From assembly GCA_023213395.1 (NCBI GenBank), contig CM041465.1, positions 106,337,741-106,401,740 of the forward strand: a stretch of 64,000 nucleotides of DNA. The letters run 5' to 3'. Source of the stretch: Cycas panzhihuaensis (lineage: Eukaryota; Cycadophyta). The translations under genes and the position numbers were made by a program. Shown in pieces: positions 23,176-35,343 of the stretch (position 1 is the first letter of the stretch; every line of letters starts with the position of its first letter). The notes beneath the pieces are model-generated. The model ran no database searches, had not been told where the DNA came from, and saw only the letters and a program-made list of their open reading frames with translations.

Positions 23176-26100
23176 TAACTAGTATAAGAGCTAGTATGAG
23201 ATGTGAATTATTGAGCTAAAAATCTAAGTATGCAAATTATGTCACTAACATGTGACCATGATCCAAGGGCTAGATGAAGTTAATGAATATATTTGCATAT
23301 AGATGATGAAAGCCACATACAAGAGAGAACATTTTATAATGAATACAACAAACTGATGGTATATTTATTAAATTTATGTGGATATATATTTATTCATGTA
23401 TCTAGAAAATACTCGAGAACATGTAGGTTTGATTAAGTCCACAGAATATGATGAAGATAAGAGAACTATTACCAGTTACATTCATTAATACAAATTAACA
23501 CCTTACAAATATGACTAAAATTTGGGAAATTAATCATTTCACCAAATAGTAACTAACAACAACAAGATTGGATTAGATAAGTATTAACAATATCTCTCTT
23601 ACCCAATTTTTATTTAAGGATTTTTTTGTCCACTTTAGCTCATGGATTTTCTTCTAGTCATTGATATTTTTACACCAATTTATCTATTAAGAGATGTGCA
23701 AAAGGATGAATATAAAGGTATTATAAATATTGAATAAAGGAGATAAATCAAGACATGATAAAATAGGAAATGATAAAGTAGGAAAGTTAATATCCCATCA
23801 ATTAAAATAAAATAGATAGTAGACTTGTACCATTGATATGCAATATGATTGATAATTTATGAGGTTATGTTGATGTATGATTTATTAATGACAAATAAGG
23901 TAGATATATGAGTCATGAAACTATGGTTTTGAAACATAAATCTATGATGAAAATCAATGACATGACTATGGCTGAATATTATGGTGGCATATGATCAGAA
24001 TATAAGGTCATGACAAATATATAGTTTGGGCACTATGTATGTAGGCATGATATTAAAAACATTTTGATAAAAAATAATGGCATTGAATACTTATTTAAAA
24101 AGCACATATTTATTAGGCACCATGATTTGATTTAAGGATATAATTGATATATTAATTATGATATTTATGAGACATATGAAATAAGAGGTTTTGTGATGGA
24201 GATCCAGGATGCAAACAGAGATGTAGGATAATGTGAAGAATAATGATAGCAATCTAGTATAACAATAAAAATTTTATGGTTTTCATGAAGAATCAAACTA
24301 TATTTTTTTTTTGTTTTTACTCATGTAAAGCTTTAAGAAAGCTTGCAAATAAAAGATCAAGGTTTTAAAAAATTATTGTGGTGAATAAATAAAGTTGAGT
24401 GTTGGTTTTTTGGTTATACCTACTATTGGGCAATTTTTACATTATGTCTATAAATAAAACTTATTGTTGGATGCATATTTTGTAATTCTAAGACTTCCAT
24501 TAAATTTGTAGTTCCCAAAAATGGTGCTCTAGTGTTTTATAAATTAGAAAACTATTAAAAAATAATGATTAGCCATCAAAAAGTCTTCATTAAGGTTATG
24601 CACATAAGAAAATAAAGATATAATAATTAAATTTTTTTTTGTTAATATTAATATTTTATAACTTTAGTTGAAGATATTTAATTATTTTACAAGGTGGTGT
24701 GAAGTTTACGAAGACCCTATGATGATTATATGACATCTATAATGAGACCAAAGACTTTAATAAATGGGATCAAATTTAATTTTTACCTTGTTTTTTATTT
24801 TTTTATGACATTTTGATGGTTTTTTTAGTATAACTTTTCACTATAATATTCATTTTTCGAATCGCCAGTTGCATTAAAATAGAATTTTGAAATGGTCAAA
24901 ACAAGTGGCTACAAAGCATATTTTAGAAATCAAAGGATAGAAATTTTAATTTGTAAAGTTAAGAAAAGTATTTTTTACTTTATAAAACATACATTTTATG
25001 GTATTTTTCAAATCTATTTTGGCATATTCTAATATTTTTAAAGGTTCTAGATATTATAATGATGTTATTAATAATAGATGATGCATGAAAAAGGAAGTTT
25101 TATTTAAAAGTGATTATATTAAGGCTTATTTATGATAATTTAAAACTCAAAATAGATAAAAATTTTGACGTGGGTATTTTACATATACTAGACATAAAAA
25201 TCCCCCTTGGCATTCATGCATTTGATAAAGTGTAAGTGCATAATAGTATTCAAATACAATATTCACATTTTTATTAACACTTATTTGATGATTGATGACA
25301 CCATTTAATATATGGATAAAAGGGCCTAGATTATTTATTTGTTAGAGAGATAAATAAATATGATGATTGAATAAAGCTTTTTACCTATTTATGAGATATG
25401 GAGAATAAGGAAAAGAAGTCTCATATATATTAATTGCTTAGCATACCAAATTTAATTATTGAGGTTATCCAGTTGATATATGATATGTATTTATTGGTGA
25501 GAAAATTTGATTTACCATGTATGATAATAGGTATGGGAACACACTATTTATATTATCTTTAATAGTATGCCATGTTCCTAGAGTTAGTATGTTTGAATGA
25601 TTGATTTGATAATGATGATGAGTTATTTATTGGTTGCCAAAAGAAAGCTACAAGTATGTAAAATTATTGATAAAAGTAACACACAAGTTATTTCTTCACA
25701 TGTAAGAGGTGAGATGAATAAAGCTATTCTTGTACAACATAGATTATTATGTTATTCTCATATATAAAAGACAAAAAAATTTATACTACTCTTGTTTGAT
25801 GATAAATTACATATAAGAAGTACATCTTAGAGAACTAGTAATTATAGCAATTGATTACCTACATATTTTGGTAGATGGTTGTTATTTTATATAAACATTA
25901 GTAATAATTTTAGTTTATAAGATTGTTAAGATGACATGTTGATAGAGTTAACTGATTATAACTTTACATGTGAAAATATGAAGTTGTTTAAGAAGACACT
26001 TTATATAAATATAACAAGAGTCATGTACATTAATTGATGTTTGATGGTTGGTATATATTTTTTAATAATTTAGATGCTCATAGTTAGTCATTGATGATTA

Positions 26101-26318
26101 CAAATATCTTTATATAGATTACAAGTTAATTATGTCTAGAAAATAAGCATGATATTAATCGATTTATAGGTTACAAATGATATAACTTTATACAACTTAA
26201 AATAAGTTTACATGTTTATAGAATCTAACATATAGAGATGGTATGAAGATATGATGCATTGAAGATCAAGGTTTATTAAAGACTTAAAGATTTAAAAATA
26301 TTAAACATTAACAGGGAC
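23176..26318 (+). other. Interior of element B, no coding recognised
   Basis: 3.1 kb of A+T-rich sequence with scattered T- and A-runs. No gag or pol motif is visible in any frame, which is why B is called non-autonomous. ACAGGGAC just before 26319 is a weak polypurine candidate. Confidence 0.5.
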
Positions 26319-26848
26319 TGTTAGAATATATGATTATCCATATATGTAACGTTTAATGTCATATAGAGGACCTATACAAAATTTTACTTACCAAAGGCAT
26401 TAAAAGATGTGATAATACATAATTATTCATGTAAACATTCTATTGGATAATGAAATAACTTAAGATATTTTAGGTTATTCATGAGGAGACAATTCATATA
26501 AATATGCATATATACCACTTGAGAACTTGAGAAAGAATTGAGAAAGGAATGACTCATTTAGAGATGTAATCATTTGATATCTAAAAAGAAGCTCCTAACT
26601 CTAACTTTCTCTTGTAGTTTTTTTTACATTAAGTTTTCCATGTATAAATATATTGTCTATCTAATGTGCATACTTCTTATGTTTATACTTTATATTTTGT
26701 GTTATTGCTTGATATATTATTTTTTACATACATGATTTGTGTATATTCCTCATGATATAATTAATTGATTATACATATTTGATATACTTTTGTTGTATAT
26801 AATAAATATATTTAATATGGTATTAGAGTTAAATTCTAAATTTTAACA
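26319..26848 (+). repeat. 3' LTR of element B
   Basis: 530 bp, TGTTAGAATATATG...TTTTAACA. This is the intact copy of the LTR that element C disrupts at 5912-9168. Confidence 0.92.
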
Positions 26849-26853
26849 ATATT

Positions 26854-28060
26854 GACCCCTATGATTTTTAGATATAATTAGTGATGCTCATGCTCTACCT
26901 ATTAAGGGTGTTAGAATAATAAATCTTATAGCAGGAATTTTGATCAAGTGTATTATGCACTATAGATAAAGGAAAATATTCTATTAGCTTGGGAGATCTG
27001 TAATAAGGATTTGAAAATTGAACTTTATTAAGATAAATGCTGATTAAGGATATTAAGAAGGAATTTTCTATTATTACAATTGGTAGAGTAAAAAATAATT
27101 CTTAGATATTTAAAAAGTTTCATAATCTAAATTGATCATATGCATTTATTTCCAATGAAGATAGTAATAATCATTTATGGTATGAAAGGCTAGGGCATCT
27201 TGATTATGGCAGTATATATTTAATGAATAAGTTGAAGATGGTGGAAGGGTTACAACAAATCTCATGTTTAAATGGTATATATGAAAGTTACGTATATGGC
27301 AAGCATCATAGGTATCCTTTTTCTTTGGATCAATCCTAAAGAGCGAAGGAGAAGTTGTAGCTTATACACTCATACATGACGAGTTCACTCCCCATCCCTT
27401 TCTTAGGTGGAACTTGATATACCTTAGTATTCATGGATGATTATATTAGGAAAACTCATGTATTTCTAAAGGAAAAGTAAAAAATACTTGATCAATTTCA
27501 AGAATGGAAAGATGAAATTAAAAATCAATGTAATAGAAAGTTAAAAATCTTAAAGAGTGATAACAGAAAGGAATATAACAATCATGCCTTTAATTAATTC
27601 TATCTTAGGCATAGCATAAGACGATAATTCACAATAAAGCATAAAAATAATACCATGATAGAGATGGTAAGGTGTATAATGCTACCACAAAACTATTGGA
27701 CAAAATCTATAGTGATTGTTGTTCATATATTGAATTGGGTATTAACTAAAGTAATCAATGGCATGATGTTATAAAGGAAATGGACCAGTTAAAAGCCTTT
27801 TGTTGATTATTTTAAAACCTTTATATATATTACATATACACACATCCCTGACAAAAAATGCAAGAAGATGAATCATAAGAGTTATAAATATGTCTTTGCG
27901 GGATATTCTAATCAAAATAAAAGTTATTAATTATATGATCATAAATTGAAAAAACTTGAGGTTAGTTAGTATGTTCAATTTGATGAGTCAATAGCATATC
28001 ATACTGTAAGTATCACATCTAAAAAAATCTAGATTTGTTATTTATACCAAGACATTTGTG
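26854..28060 (+). pseudogene. Element A protease end and integrase, broken
   Basis: Coding of element A resumes directly after element B. The GAG-pre-integrase block HLWYERLGHLDYGS begins at 27172 and KHHRYPF marks the zinc site near 27300. The core has YTLVFMDDYIRKTHVF (near 27420-27470), LKSDNRKEYNNHAFN and, near the C-terminus, YKYVFAGYSNQNKSY (about 27885-27930). Frames change at least twice and stops are frequent. It is related to element D integrase. Confidence 0.85.
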
Positions 28061-28289
28061 GTTAGATACTAAGTTTGAGGATTAGAATGAAGCTAGGTGA
28101 ATCAATATAGACGTGATAGAATAATAGTCATAGGAGGTGGTGACAACACCACCAAGACCCTATTATAGGCAAGGAAAATAATTAAAGCATTTAGTATAAC
28201 TGTAGAACTATTATATGAATGAAGAACTAGAAGTCAATATATAAGCCATGCTCTTATGGTTAACACCATCCACTCTAATAAGCCAAATT

Positions 28290-29120
28290 CTTTTATTGAG
28301 GTAAAGAAGAATCCTTAATGGCAAGTTGTAATAGATGAAGAATATAGTTTTATAATGAAGAACAAGACTTAAGATATAGTTCCATTACCTTCAAGGAAAC
28401 ACTTGGTCAATTGTAAGTGGGTCTAGAAAATAAAGTTTCAAGTTGATAGTAAGGTGGGAAAGTTTAAAGCCAAACTTGTTGCCCAGAGTTTTAAGTAAAA
28501 AAAATGGATAGATTATGATGAGACTTTTACACCTATCTCAAAGATGACTACAGTGAGATTGATCCTTTTAATTGCACCTAAATTTGAAAGGAAAACAGAT
28601 AAAATGAATATGAAGTTTGCATTCCTTTATAGAGAACTAAAGGATGAAATTTATATGGTATAATCTCCTAGTTTTATTGAGAGAGATGTGAAAAAATTAT
28701 GTACCATCCAAAGAAATATTTGCATGACCTAAAACAAGAATTATGAGCATCATTTATAAAGATTAATATAACCTTAAAGGAGGAAGGATTTGTCACAACC
28801 AATTTATAGACAAATTTATATGTCAAAAAGATAATTATACTAATTTTTGTTATTATTTTACACATTAATGATTTAATCATTATAGAAAATCATCATGAGG
28901 AGATTATGGTATTGAAAATGCACCTATCAAAGAATTTTTATGTGAGAAATATGGGGCTACTCCACTACTTTTTGGATATCCAAATAAATTAATTAAAAGA
29001 TAAAATTTTGGTGTTATAGAGAAAATATGTAGAATCATCACTTGAAAAGTTAAAAATGATTTATTACAAGACTATGAAAACACCATATATCAAAGGCACA
29101 AAACTTATGAAAGATATTAA
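28290..29120 (+). pseudogene. Element A reverse transcriptase, catalytic Asp lost
   Basis: The N-terminal RT block near 28380-28540 reads VNCKWV, KFKAKLVAQ, then WIDYDETFTPISKM, and continues with VRLILLIA and MNMKFAFLYRELKDEIYM. The YVDD box is replaced by HIND (28861-28872), so the first catalytic Asp has become Asn through a G-to-A change, in addition to many stops. The following LHYFLDIQ-like block is near 28960. Confidence 0.87.
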
Positions 29121-29840
29121 AACACCTATAGTTGATGGGATGCTATACAAAAAATTGATAGGGAGTCTTATCTATTTGACTTATACTAGATCCGATATTA
29201 TCTTCGTTGTTAAGTTGTTCTTTTGGTTCATGTAAAATCCTCAAGAACCACATTAGGTTACAACTAAAAGGATTCTAAGATATTTGAAAGATTCTCAAAA
29301 TCTTGGTTTAGGGTATATGAGAGGAGGTAATATCAAGTTATAAGGCTATAGTGACATTGAATAGGGTGGTGACTCTGATGATAGAAAATCTATTATAGGA
29401 TACATGTTTGGTATTGGCGATAGACCAGTGTCATAGTAATTGAAGAAATAACAAATAGTTACATTGTCTTCTACCGAGTTAGAGCGTTAAGAACTCTCAA
29501 TGGAGGCTTATAAAGTAGTTTAGTTAAAAGGAATGTTGGATATTATTGGTATTTAAAGTAGCACAATGACTATCTTTATGAATAATAAAAGTACTATTTA
29601 ACTATCAAAGAACCTTCAGTTTTATGCTTGAACCAAACACATTGAGATACGATACTACTATATTTAAGAGATAGTTAAAGTAAGGAAGTTGAATATGGAA
29701 TACCATATGAGTGATAACTAAATAGTGAATATATTCATAAAGTCACTTACTGAAAATCATTTCATAAGAATTTACATCAGATTAGGCTTGTTCAAGGTTT
29801 TTATTGAGGGGGATGAATCTGTAAGGATGATTCTCATTTA
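29121..29840 (+). pseudogene. Element A RNase H region, broken
   Basis: The connector KLIGSLIYLTYTRSDI (near 29145-29200) leads into RNase H. The block near 29465-29500 matches SSTELE, NNKSTI lies near 29585, and the terminal TKHIEIRYYYI near 29635-29665 is clear. The frame ends before the polypurine tract TAAGGGCAGA (about 29919-29928). Confidence 0.87.
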
Positions 29841-29928
29841 TCTTAAGGGTTATTAGCATGCAACACAAAATAAATTAAACTATAACTGTATGTTGAGTCT
29901 AAAACTCCACATTTACATTAAGGGCAGA

Positions 29929-30413
29929 TATTAATGAGAACACTTAAAGATTAACATGTAACATGAGTTAATACTTTAGTGGTCATGAGAAGAATTGAGA
30001 TTCAAAGGGATGTAAAGAATCAAGATATGAAGAGGTGTGAATATCAAGATTTGAAGAGACATAAAGAATCCAAATATGATATGACATGATGAAGAGTCAC
30101 AAGATGCAATGAAGAGCTATATCACATATAAAAAGAGATCTGTGGTAGCATTATATAATTCATTATGGCATATTGACTAATAGATTCAATCATCTAGGTT
30201 TCACACAACTGGTGATCTGTAATGTAATAATTAGCATTTCTAACTGATCATCAAACTTTTTGTAAGTGAGTTTTTCCATGAAAGGGTTTCCCACATTAAA
30301 CCTATGTCTTTTGTGTATTTGTTCTTATAATTTTATGAAGTGTGTGCTATACAAAGATCTAGTAGGAATTCATATGGCATTAGATCAAACCTTAGTATGT
30401 GCGAATTCTCATA
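29929..30413 (+). repeat. 3' LTR of element A
   Basis: 485 bp, starting TATTAATGAG and ending CTCATA, followed by the target duplication GTACT. It pairs with 2992-3489. Confidence 0.93.
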
Positions 30414-30565
30414 GTACTAGAGAATCCATAAGTGATCAAGCCATATAAATTGATGTAGTGAATTTATTCAACAACATCCCCTAAAAAAACAATCCATAAA
30501 TGTTGAGGCTATTAAAAATTTTATCAAAGCAACTAATGTTAACCATTTTATTGTTGTAAGTAACC

Positions 30566-30767
30566 TATTAAAACAATAAGAATAAAGGAAGAAGTTACTT
30601 CATCTATTGTATTAATAAGAGAGAAATACTCTCATATAAATACATATAATGTATACAAATGAGCTTATGCATGTGGGCTAAGTGTCAAGACAAAATGAAA
30701 GAGGATTGGACATATAACCCTCAACTTAACTTTAGAAAATAAAATATAAAATATTACTACTTTAACA
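30566..30767 (-). repeat. 3' LTR of element F
   Basis: 202 bp ending TTTAACA on the plus strand. It pairs with 34560-34746; shared blocks include GAGCTTATGCATGT and GACATATAACCCTCAACTTA. Confidence 0.92.
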
Positions 30768-30778
30768 CCCTCTCTTAA

Positions 30779-31300
30779 TGTTTTACTTTTTATTTTTTAT
30801 ATAAACCATCTCTCTTAAACATTGGAATTTGTCTTTTGACATAGGCTTTGTGAATATATCTATGAGTTATTCTTCACTAATATGGTATTATAGGTCTACC
30901 TGCTTTGCTTATACTTTCTCTCTGATAAAATGATGGTATACTTTAACGTATTTTATTCTTGCATGAAATATAGGTTTTTTAGTCATTTTGATAACACTTT
31001 GATTATTACAAAAAATAGAGGTAGTTTGATTTTGTTCATATATTAATTCTTTACCTAGATAGAAAGTTTCTTCATAGTCAATTCTTGCAGTTTGAGTGTA
31101 TCCTTTTGCTACAAGTCTAACCTTATATTTTTTAATAGTACCATCAAAATTTTCTTTAACTTTGTATACCCATTTACATCTAATAATGGGTTTATTATTA
31201 AGTATAACAATAAATTTCCAAGGCCTATTTTTGTTTATAGTATTGATCTCTACCTTTATGGATTTTTATGACTCTAGATAAATACATGCTTCAACATAGT
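30779..31300 (-). pseudogene. Element F RT N-terminus fused to RNase H
   Basis: Read on the minus strand from 31,300, an RT start (NRPWKFIVI, then CKWVYKVKENFDGTIKKYK, LVAKGYTQT, DYEETF) runs to about 31,062. It then continues with no gap into RNase H sequence (ELIYEQNQTTSIFCNNQS, then TKKPIFHARIK). The RT core with the YVDD box, normally about 1 kb, is absent at the join. Some stretches remain open over more than 60 codons. Confidence 0.85.
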
Positions 31301-32720
31301 TTTATGGTTCAATAGGACATATTAAATTTTGATATTTTTGAGATTAAGTTTTATGCTTAAAGATATTACCTTTTGATTCTTTAATTATCTTTATATACCA
31401 TTTTAGTTTTTTTTTCTTTGACTGCTACTAAGTATTTTTTCTTATATGCTATATTCTATTTCAGATGGTTCCTACTCTTCTATAGAAACATCTTTCTCAT
31501 TTTTTCCTAGGAGCTCACTTTTTTAGATATCTCCTTCTATAACAATCACTTTAGATATTTTCTCTATTGGAGTGAGCTTCTTTATATTTTCTTCAATTTC
31601 TCTTTGAATATTTTTTCTTTTCTAATCTTTTTTTAATGCATTTTTATCAAATGTTACATCTCTACTAACATAAACTCTATTTGTTTTTGGGTTTATACAT
31701 CTATATGCTTTGGATTTATTACTATAACAAATCATAATGTATGTTATAATTTTGTCATTTAGCTTAGTTCTTTTTTTGTCAAGAATATGAACATAATCTT
31801 CACCTCTAAATATTTTGAAATGACTTATATAAGGTTTTCTTCTCATTCAAACTTCTTTAGGAGTAACTTTATTAAGAACTTGAGTTGGACTCCTATTCAT
31901 AACATAAATAGTTGTGTTGATAGCTTTGTCCTAATAAAGTTTTGTCATTACTTTTTCCTCTATCATGCATCAACCCATTTCCATTATTATTTTATTCATC
32001 ACACATCTATTCTATTTGATTAAGGTGTATAAGGAGTAGTGACTTACCTTTATATTTTATTTAGTTTACAAAAATAAGAGAAATTATTTGAAATATATTC
32101 TCCTCCCTTATCTAACTATAAAATTTTAATTCTATATTCACTTTCTAACTCCACTTGAACTTTGAATTCTTTAAAATGATCTAATACCTCTGAGTTGCTA
32201 AAGAGGAAATATACCTAAGTTTTTTTTTAAAAAGCCATCAATAAAGGTAAGAAGATACCTTGCATCATTAACTAAATTTTGTGTAATTAGACCACATAAA
32301 TCTATATGGATTATCTCTAACTTCTTTTATGCTTTCCATGTGCTTTCTTAAAATAGGACTCGATGTTATTTTCTAATCATATAACTTTTGTATATGAACA
32401 GATTAAATAACATATTAGGAGGACCATCTACTATATTTAATTTTTTTAATAATTGTAACAATCTATTTATAATATGTTCATATTTTGAATGCCACATTTT
32501 ATTAATAGAGCTATTAGTAATAAAAGATTTTACAATAAAAGGTAGCATAGGAGTAAAAACTAACTTATAAAGGTTGTCAGTCTCTATTCCTTTTGTTATT
32601 ATAATACCATTTTACTTCATATCATATATGTAGCATCTTCCATCTTCATCAAAGATAACATGAAGTATCTTTTCCTTAGTTAAGATACAGACAGGAGATT
32701 TTTTTTTTTAATCCTAGAAT
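31301..32720 (-). pseudogene. Element F integrase, broken
   Basis: The GAG-pre-integrase segment (MWHSKYEHI, near 32,500) precedes a degraded core. The C-terminal part, 31846-31622, is a clean open stretch with KPYISHFKIFRGEDYVHI and NPKTNRVYVSRDVTFD, the standard copia integrase ending before RT. The core has multiple stops. Confidence 0.85.
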
Positions 32721-32754
32721 ATATAATACCTCACCAATTTTGTAAACTTTATGA

Positions 32755-32960
32755 TTAATTAAGATTAAAATTATTTATTTTCCTTTTATGTGTAAGAGGA
32801 AAGTTATCATCAAGTTCAACTATTTTGTTAAAAATATATGGTTGAAGTGTCTTAAACCAATTACTTCTTCCTAACATGTGATTAGATGCTCTAGAATCTA
32901 TATACCAAATATCATTATTACAGGCAAGTATGGCCAAGGTTGTGACAAAGGTAATTTTAT
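32755..32960 (-). pseudogene. Element F protease, active site altered
   Basis: The open stretch 32937-32755 contains WYIDSRASNHM, where copia proteases have DSGAS. Gly has become Arg, a single G-to-A type change. Downstream residues resemble the usual VELDD...INNF region. Confidence 0.82.
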
Positions 32961-33099
32961 ATTCATATTTTCTTGTCTATTCATTATTGTAGTTGCCTTC
33001 AACTATTTTTCCTATCTAAAATTTTATATACCTTTAAGAATATTAGTTAGCAAGATGTCTTAATCATCCATAATAATAGAAAATGAACAGATTATAGAC

Positions 33100-33860
33100 T
33101 CTACAATCACTGAAAAACGTCCAAATATACCACAATAATAACAAGGTATAAAATCTATTAGTATAGGCCCTCCTCTTCTTTTTGATGACCATATAGACCT
33201 ACCTTATTCTTCTAATGTCCTTCCTCTAACAAATTTATCTCTTCTTCTTGAAATATTTTTAGAATGGCCTCTATCTTCTATTCTTATATTTGAAATCAAG
33301 GTTTCTTCAACTTCAGCCTCCTCTTCATATCTTTTGATTCTCTATTCTTGTTGTAACATGTGTCTTGTCAAGGTTTCAAATGATATATTAGTAGCATGTC
33401 CACTAATGGTAAGAGTATTTAGCATAGTATCATAGGATTCTAGAAGTTTATTGAGTATGACATGAATAATTTTAGAATCAGACATTGTTTCTCTTATGGA
33501 AGCCAAATTATTCTTAACTTTTACTATTTTGATAATAAAATTAGAGAAAAGTTCTCCTTCCCTTAACTGGAGTTTATACAATTGTTCTCTAAGAGAGATT
33601 ATATGAGCTTCATTCTTTTGACTATAGAGATTCAAGAATTCTCCAAGGATCAATAGATGTAGTGGCTTAATAATGAATCTCTGATAAATATAATGGTAAC
33701 ATATGCAATCTTATCTATTTCCTCCTAATTAATTAAATCTGCTATATCAATTGGTTTTATTTTCTTTCTAATAACAATATTCCATGCATTTTTAGCCATT
33801 AAAAGACCTTGCCTTTTTAACTTACATGTATTATAATTTTACCTAGTGAGTTTAGTAAAG
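33100..33860 (-). pseudogene. Element F gag, broken
   Basis: The UBN2-type capsid region is best seen in 33653-33342, an open stretch of 103 codons with LREQLYKLQLREGE, NLASIRETMSD and TLTRHMLQQE. Upstream, 33,860-33,660, the N-terminal part is broken. The knuckle near 33,150-33,120 reads CYYCGIFGR, keeping the first two Cys but not the His. Between 33,860 and the primer site is leader sequence. Confidence 0.85.
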
Positions 33861-34546
33861 TTATTAAGAGAAAAAAAAAGAGGCCATTTCTAATTTTTTA
33901 AAGAGTAAATTAAAGAGGGATATTAGAAAGATAAAGTATAATAGTAACTGGTTGTATGATCATACAATTATATGAAATACTATAAAAAAATATAGTTATA
34001 CAGATTTTAAAAAATAAAACCCATAATAAAACTTGTGACCCACTCTACCTAGATCTGAAAAAATTCTTTGATCTAACTTCTAGTTTGTTGAGGGAACCCC
34101 CCCAAAAATTATATGGCCTACTAGGGTTTGAACAAAGAAAATACTTGTATCTCTTCAAATACTTGATTACATCTAATAAACTCATACTTACATAAAAAGT
34201 TATGTCTAGATGAAGATTTTAGGATAGATTTTACCCATTGATACAAAGTAGAATAAAAGAAATTTGAGTTTGAAGTGTTAAACTTGTGCCCTTATAAAAT
34301 TATAATTTTTCACTAAATGAAATAAAATTTGAAGATGACCCTTTAGAATAGTAGAATCTCCTTATTGATATGAATCTACAAGCTAAATTTCATTCAATTC
34401 TAAGCACTCGAAATTTTCTTATCTGTATAGTTTCATATGATTTTGTACAACAATTAATACACTAGTAATAAATGTATAACAATCCTCTTTCTCTTTTAAA
34501 ACTTTAAACTTTTTAAAAAGTTATTTCCCTAGATCCTTCAAAAACC

Positions 34547-34559
34547 TACTCTAATACCA
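34547..34559 (-). other. Primer binding site of element F
   Basis: TGGTATTAGAGTA on the minus strand, directly after the LTR. CAG of the usual consensus reads TAG. Confidence 0.8.
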
Positions 34560-34746
34560 TGTCAGAACAATAAGAATAGAAGAAGTTAATTTACACCTTA
34601 TAAAAATACTTGTATAAACACATATAATATATATAAATGAGCTTATGCATGTAAGCCAAGTGTTAAGATATAATAAAAGAGGGGTTAGACATATAACCCT
34701 CAACTTAGTTTTATAGAATAAAAGATAAAACATTACTATTTTAACA
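34560..34746 (-). repeat. 5' LTR of element F
   Basis: 187 bp, TGTCAGAACAATAAG...TTTTAACA on the plus strand; partner of 30566-30767. Confidence 0.92.
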
Positions 34747-34751
34747 TAATC

Positions 34752-35343
34752 TAGTGGCTCAAAATTAGAATATTCTAAGTTGAAGACTCTTAAAGAGCAT
34801 ACAAGGATGTAGAAAAAAAAATGGTAATAAACAACCCACATAAACAACTACCAATGGCTTACAGAAAATTGTTACTGAAGTTGGACTTCAAAAGTGGTGA
34901 TAGAAATTCCTATATATATAATTAGTTGTGAAAAATATATGGAACAAATAATTTAAATACTACTTATTGTGATTTGAGAATTGTGCCCAATGTTATAATA
35001 AGGTGTCTAAAAATATAGATAATTGTGAAAACATAAATAAGGACTATTATAAGGACAATAATTATGAATACTTGAGCATAACTTGTATTAAGGATTTTCA
35101 TAGCATTATAATAAGAAGAAATAGAAGAATAATAAGAATTTAAAATAAGACATTATTATAATGAGTAAAGAGAAAGAGGAATGAAAGGATGAATATTTTG
35201 GCACTAATGACTATTAGATTTTAATATTGATGTTTAATGTTGAGATTATAAAAACTAAGGACAAGGATATTATGACATCTACTTTTAAGAACTGATAACA
35301 TGATCGCCTCAAACTGACATAAGACTTGACTTGAAGTGTTGTT
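34752..35343. other. Unassigned A+T-rich DNA
   Basis: Continuation of the target into which F inserted (with 30419-30560). It is rich in AATAATAAG-like short repeats near 35,040-35,160. No gene or element end is recognised. Confidence 0.35.

Larger units (their letters stand above)
5912..26848 (+). mobile_element. Non-autonomous LTR retrotransposon B (LARD-like), nested in A
   Basis: The LTRs at 5912-9168 (itself split by element C) and 26319-26848 begin TGTTAGAAT and end in TCTAACA/TTTAACA. A perfect primer site follows the first. The target duplication is ATGTT at 5907-5911 and ATATT at 26849-26853, one transition apart. After removal of C and E it is about 4.3 kb. I recognise no gag or pol in its own interior (9181-9266 and 23176-26318), so it probably depended on enzymes supplied by a related element. 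It is inserted in element A's gag/protease region. Confidence 0.88.
2992..30413 (+). mobile_element. Copia LTR retrotransposon A, split by nested insertions
   Basis: The two LTRs (2992-3489 and 29929-30413) align end to end. A perfect primer site follows the left one, and a purine-rich tract precedes the right one. The target duplication GTACT is perfect (2987-2991 and 30414-30418), which proves that the two ends belong to one insertion 27.4 kb apart. Most of that length is element B and its guests; without them A is about 6.5 kb, normal for copia. The order gag, [B], protease/integrase, RT, RNase H is the copia order. Both LTR ends show CA changed to TA, and every coding part is broken. Confidence 0.93.
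30566..34746 (-). mobile_element. Copia retrotransposon F with internal deletion
   Basis: LTRs at 30566-30767 and 34560-34746, a minus-strand primer site at 34547-34559, the polypurine tract AAGAGAGGG at about 30768-30778, and target duplication TAACC/TAATC (30561-30565, 34747-34751) define the insertion. It has gag, protease, integrase, the first part of RT and RNase H, but only 4.2 kb in all. The catalytic part of RT is missing, so it could not have been autonomous even before the stops accumulated. Confidence 0.92.
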
